A DNA stretch of 64,000 nt from JBNKFV01 sp050289485. Its GTDB lineage: Bacteria; Pseudomonadota; Gammaproteobacteria; Pseudomonadales; Cellvibrionaceae. Position 1 is the first letter of the stretch. Every line of letters begins with the position of its first letter. The translations under genes were made by a program, and so were the position numbers. Of this stretch, positions 60,723 to 64,000 are shown one piece after another. The stretch covers positions 57,956 to 121,955 of the forward strand of contig JBNKFV010000031.1 in the NCBI GenBank assembly GCA_050289485.1, read 5' to 3'. The notes under the pieces are model-generated. The model made no database searches, had not been told where the DNA came from, and was given only the letters and a program-made list of their open reading frames with translations.

Positions 60723-62132
60723 TTAGCGGGAGGCCTGATAGTTTGTCTGATTGCTGGCGAGTTGAATTTGGCTCTCGAAGTTGGCCAGTTGAGTCAGCAG
60801 GGGCGCAACCTGCTGCTTAAATGCCATTAACTCGTTCTCTGGTATCGACTTGGCTTTGGGCAGCTTGCTCACAATGGTTCTCGGGTTGCGGTGTACACCG
60901 TCGAGCAGAAATTCATAGTGCAAATGTGGTGCAGTAGAGTACCCGGTTGTGCCGACTTTACCGATCAATTGTTTCTGCTTAACGCGCTGGCCTTTCTTAA
61001 CGAGGCGCTTCTGCAAATGCAGGTATTTGGTTTGAATATTGTTGCCGTGCTGAATAACGATGTAGTTGCCGTTGGGTTTGGTGTAGCCAGACGCTATAAC
61101 GCGACCATTACCGGCTGAGTAAACTGGCGTGCCACGGGGAGCTGCATAGTCGATGCCACGATGAGGGCGAACCGTTTTAAAAATGGGATGCAAACGCTTG
61201 GGATTAAAGTTGGAGCTTACCCGGGTAAAATCCAGTGGGGCGCGCAGAAAATCCTTACGCATGGCTGAGCCTTCTGGTGTGTAATATTGCTTATCGCCAT
61301 GGGAGTCAATATAACGTACGGCTTTGTATGGCTGGCCTTGATTAATAAACGTGGCTGCTAGAATGTCGCCATTGCCCAGCTTCTCTCCATCGAGAAACTT
61401 CTCCTCGTACATAATGTAAACCGCATCGCCTTCGCGGATATCCAGTACAAAATCAATATCCCAGCCAAAAATGCCCGCCAGCTCCATGATTAGCCGGTCT
61501 GACATGCCAGACTTTTTGCCGTCTAGAAACAGCGAGTTCTCGATAGTTGTGCTGCGGTATGCGTATTGTACATCAGGGTTGCGCACCTGCTCCTGGTAGG
61601 TGTAGTCAGTGCCTGCTTTGGTGTAGATCTGGCTTTTGAGTTTGTTGGAGTGGTAGCGCAGCTCTTGCAGTTGGTCTTCGCTATCGATTAAGAACTGCAA
61701 ACGGTGGCCGGGTAGAATTTTGGTGAGTTGCTTGGCTTCTTGCAGGCTGTTCATCAGTTCGATCAATTGACGATCTGAGAGACCTGCGCGGTGGAAGATT
61801 AAGGATAGGTTGTCGCCAGACTTTACGGTCTCTTCGTGCCATTCGGCTGTTGGTTCTCGTGGCTCTGCCATCGTTTCTTTGGCAGCGGCAGCCTGTGGGG
61901 CCGCTACACTGGGGTTGTCCTGTTCTTCATCTGCCCATTGATTGTCTGGGTTTAATGCCAGTGAAAGACGCTGCTCCATGCGCGGGGCTTCGCTTTCGCT
62001 AGACGGCGAAAACATTAATGTTCCCAGCAAGATAACGCCTAAACCTCCCACCAGGGCAAGGTGTGAAGAAGGGAAGCGAGCTAGCAATAGAGATAGCTTA
62101 TTTTTCTTCTGTTTTTCAGTGGCTTGAGGCAT
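60723..62132 (-). CDS. M23 (LytM) peptidoglycan endopeptidase, MepM-like
   Basis: 469 residues. An N-terminal membrane anchor (about 25-42), an OapA/LysM-like module (about 100-190, KSGDNLSLIFHRAGLSDRQL), and a LytM domain with zinc motifs HRGIDYAAP and HLHYEF plus the VIQHGN segment. Such enzymes cut peptide crosslinks in peptidoglycan during growth. Both metal motifs are intact, so it should be active. Upstream of anmK, same strand; divergent from tyrS. Confidence 0.93.
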   Translation of the reverse strand: MPQATEKQKKNKLSLLLARFPSSHLALVGGLGVILLGTLMFSPSSESEAPRMEQRLSLALNPDNQWADEEQDNPSVAAPQAAAAKETMAEPREPTAEWHEETVKSGDNLSLIFHRAGLSDRQLIELMNSLQEAKQLTKILPGHRLQFLIDSEDQLQELRYHSNKLKSQIYTKAGTDYTYQEQVRNPDVQYAYRSTTIENSLFLDGKKSGMSDRLIMELAGIFGWDIDFVLDIREGDAVYIMYEEKFLDGEKLGNGDILAATFINQGQPYKAVRYIDSHGDKQYYTPEGSAMRKDFLRAPLDFTRVSSNFNPKRLHPIFKTVRPHRGIDYAAPRGTPVYSAGNGRVIASGYTKPNGNYIVIQHGNNIQTKYLHLQKRLVKKGQRVKQKQLIGKVGTTGYSTAPHLHYEFLLDGVHRNPRTIVSKLPKAKSIPENELMAFKQQVAPLLTQLANFESQIQLASNQTNYQASR

Positions 62133-62313
62133 AAACGTAAACTGTAATTTAAGTAAAACCGATAATTCGTGTGTTTATAACAAATATTGCCGCATTATTC
62201 ATCACCGGCGGTCGAATCTGTGTTACGAAGCTCTTCTTGTTTTTGGCGATAAATCGGGTATGGTTTGCGCCTTGATTTTGACCCTCAATCTGTACCCGAA
62301 TAGGAATATGACA

Positions 62314-63621
62314 ATGACTGCTGTAGACCCCTCACTATTAGAGGATCTGGAAAAGCGCGGCCTTATTGCGCAAATGACCGGAGATGAGCAACTTAAAGAG
62401 TTTTTGGCTCAGCAGTCTCGCACCCTCTATTGTGGCTTCGATCCAACAGCAGATAGTCTTCATATCGGCAGTTTAGTTCCATTGTTGACCCTAAAACGTT
62501 TTCAGGTGGCGGGACACAAGCCTTTGGCGCTGGTGGGTGGGGCTACTGGCCTGATTGGTGATCCCAGTTTTAAAGCTCAGGAGCGAAAGCTGAATACTCC
62601 AGAAGTGGTTGCTGGCTGGGTAGAGAAAATTCGTGTGCAGGTGTCACAGTTTATTGAGTTTGATGGCAGTGATAACGCTGCGGAGGTGGTTAATAACCTC
62701 GACTGGACTCAGGACATGAATGTGCTGGACTTTCTCCGGGTTGTTGGCAAGCACTTCTCGGTCAATAACATGATCAACAAAGAATCGGTAAAGCAGCGCA
62801 TTGAGAGGGAAGGCGAAGGCATCTCCTTTACTGAGTTCACCTACATGCTGTTGCAGTCATACGATTTTGCTGAATTGTATCAGCGTAACGATTGTACGCT
62901 CCAAATTGGTGGGTCTGACCAGTGGGGTAACATTGTCGGCGGTGTTGACCTTGCGCGAAAGCTGCACGGTGGGCACGTGTTTGGCCTTACTTTGCCATTA
63001 GTGACAAAAGCCGATGGCACGAAGTTTGGCAAAACCGAGGCGGGAACGATCTGGCTGGATCCGGTCAAAACGTCGCCGTACGCGTTTTACCAATTCTGGC
63101 TTAATACTGCCGACGCGGATGCTTATAAGTTCCTCAAGTATTTTACCTTTCTTACGGTTGAAGAAATTGATGCGCTAGAGGCGGCAGACAAAGCTGCCCA
63201 AGGTAGGCCTCAGGCGCAGGGTGTGCTCGCCAAAGAAGTGACCCGGTTGGTTCATGGCGATGACGGGCTCGCGGCTGCGGAGCGAATTACACAAGCCTTG
63301 TTTAGCGGCGATACCGCCGAACTGAGTGAGCAAGACCTGCAGCAGATTAAACTCGACGGCCTGCCGTCTTCGGACGTGCGCCGTGCTGACCTGGCGGGGC
63401 AGCCATTAACAACGCTGTTGACAGACTGTGGAATGGTAAAGGCTGGGCGAGAAGTGAAGGATGCGCTTGGCCGCAGTGCAGTATTGATTAATGGCGAAGC
63501 AAAATCGGCAGAAGATAATATGAAAGCTGAGGAGTGTTTTGCTGTTGATAAGGCCATGTATGGCCGTTACTTTATTGTTAAGCTAGGGAAAAAGAAGTAT
63601 CACCTGCTGGATGTGCAATAG
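62314..63621 (+). CDS. tyrS: Tyrosyl-tRNA synthetase
   Basis: 435 residues. Class I synthetase: HIGH-type motif in DSLHIGSLVPLL, KMSKS-type KFGKTEAGTIWLDP, TyrS-specific LYCGFDPTADS, YDFAELYQ, QIGGSDQWGNI, and a C-terminal S4 RNA-binding domain (about 365-425). Resembles the E. coli TyrS type. The ATG at 62314 has AGGA 8 bp before it; an ATG two codons earlier is only 2 bp from that site. It is followed by a terminator and then by rRNA-like promoters. Confidence 0.96.
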   Translation: MTAVDPSLLEDLEKRGLIAQMTGDEQLKEFLAQQSRTLYCGFDPTADSLHIGSLVPLLTLKRFQVAGHKPLALVGGATGLIGDPSFKAQERKLNTPEVVAGWVEKIRVQVSQFIEFDGSDNAAEVVNNLDWTQDMNVLDFLRVVGKHFSVNNMINKESVKQRIEREGEGISFTEFTYMLLQSYDFAELYQRNDCTLQIGGSDQWGNIVGGVDLARKLHGGHVFGLTLPLVTKADGTKFGKTEAGTIWLDPVKTSPYAFYQFWLNTADADAYKFLKYFTFLTVEEIDALEAADKAAQGRPQAQGVLAKEVTRLVHGDDGLAAAERITQALFSGDTAELSEQDLQQIKLDGLPSSDVRRADLAGQPLTTLLTDCGMVKAGREVKDALGRSAVLINGEAKSAEDNMKAEECFAVDKAMYGRYFIVKLGKKKYHLLDVQ

Positions 63622-63648
63622 CAGTATCTTTTCTGTTCTTTTTGGGTG

Positions 63649-63680
63649 AAAAGGCGCCTGATTTTTGCGGCGCCTTTTTT
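63649..63680 (+). terminator. Intrinsic terminator after tyrS
   Basis: AAAAGGCGCC (63649-63658), ten-base loop, GGCGCCTTTT (63669-63678) and T run to 63680. Perfect 10-bp stem. Confidence 0.93.
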
Positions 63681-63716
63681 GTTTATATCGATTTTTCATT
63701 TTTTTAAAAAAAGTGC

Positions 63717-63745
63717 TTGCCGGGGCTGGGTAGCGTACGTATAGT
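63717..63745 (+). promoter_or_regulatory. rRNA-type promoter 1
   Basis: -35 TTGCCG (63717-63722), 17-bp spacer, -10 TATAGT (63740-63745), followed by the GC-rich discriminator TCGCGCC. An AT-rich UP-like tract lies just upstream (63690-63712). Confidence 0.72.
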
Positions 63746-63841
63746 TCGCGCCCTCGCTGCCCAGAACAGCTCGTAAAAAGTGAAGTTCTTGGGGTGCAAG
63801 TAGAGCCCAGAGGTAATTTGAAGAATATTTAAAATTAGGGC

Positions 63842-63869
63842 TTTACAAAGGGTTGAGTCGGTGTAAAAT
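63842..63869 (+). promoter_or_regulatory. rRNA-type promoter 2
   Basis: -35 TTTACA (63842-63847), 16-bp spacer, -10 TAAAAT (63864-63869), then TCGCCTCCC. Upstream AAGAATATTTAAAATTA (63821-63837) looks like an UP element. Confidence 0.72.
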
Positions 63870-63966
63870 TCGCCTCCCTTCGCAGAGCGAGGTTCCGGCA
63901 CGGGTTGGTTTTTGAGTGCGGGGAGTAAGCAGTTTTTGATGTGTGAAACGCGTTAAAAAATAACTG

Positions 63967-63994
63967 TTTACAAGGTTTTAAGGGTGTGTATAAT
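63967..63994 (+). promoter_or_regulatory. rRNA-type promoter 3
   Basis: -35 TTTACA (63967-63972), 16-bp spacer, -10 TATAAT (63989-63994), discriminator GCGCCT to the window end. The -10 and discriminator match E. coli rrnB P1 closely, and an A-rich stretch precedes the -35. The 16S gene expected downstream is outside the window. Confidence 0.8.
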
Positions 63995-64000
63995 GCGCCT

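Noticed and set aside
1..64000. tRNA genes, CRISPR arrays, insertion sequences, prophage structural genes
   Set aside because: No TPsiC-like GTTCGA context in intergenic DNA, no spaced repeats and no transposase or phage capsid genes seen. The lambda-P-like gene stands without phage neighbours.

Overview
The window is a chromosomal segment of a Gammaproteobacterium. The block argC - DUF6776 protein - bactofilin - erpA - anmK (opposite strand) - M23 peptidase - tyrS, followed by what look like rRNA promoters, is the arrangement I know from Pseudomonas and the Cellvibrionales. Together with about 50% GC, many c-di-GMP proteins and mixed marine-type functions, this suggests a Cellvibrionales-like bacterium. 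The lineage is inferred from gene order and protein resemblance only. I saw no tRNA or rRNA gene body, no CRISPR array and no intact insertion sequence.

Layout. 1-2.6 kb: end of the epd-pgk operon with a class I (not class II) fructose-bisphosphate aldolase, closed by a terminator. 2.6-7.7 kb: minus-strand aromatic-ring catabolism cluster (SDR, one-domain extradiol-type VOC protein, MhpA-like FAD monooxygenase, MhpD-like hydratase, IclR regulator) with repeated candidate operators upstream. 7.7-20 kb: housekeeping and signalling genes (GGDEF-EAL, PilZ, hydrolase, receiver-like protein, serA, MBL hydrolase, DUF4124, YgjP-type metallopeptidase, DUF2750, TlpA-like thioredoxin, PhzF, globin). 20-32.4 kb: acetolactate synthase, an HDOD-histidine kinase/REC-PAS-GGDEF-EAL pair, an orphan MinD/FleN-like ATPase, an AsmA-like DUF748 protein and parC.

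32.4-38.7 kb is the most unusual part. Between two clear terminators lie, on one strand, a PilZ protein, a secreted pepsin-type (A1) aspartic protease, a protein made of two avidin-like domains, a hybrid histidine kinase and a REC-GGDEF diguanylate cyclase. Pepsins and avidins are both uncommon in bacteria, and finding them adjacent is unexpected.

38.7-47 kb: polysaccharide deacetylase, Bax-like glucosaminidase, a lambda-P-like replication protein overlapping a four-repeat DnaT-like protein (candidate domesticated helicase-loading pair), a structured intergenic element, radA, two PilZ genes and ettA. 47-54.8 kb: a degenerate GGDEF-EAL protein, glyA, then a small accessory patch (two paralogous membrane proteins flanking a HlyD C-terminal remnant and a tiny ORF) and an HDOD gene. 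54.8-64 kb: ClC channel, then the argC-tyrS block. The window ends exactly at three tandem promoters with GC-rich discriminators, most probably feeding an rRNA operon just outside.

Cyclic-di-GMP is the recurring theme: four GGDEF proteins (three also carrying EAL) and four PilZ proteins with intact binding motifs lie within 42 kb.
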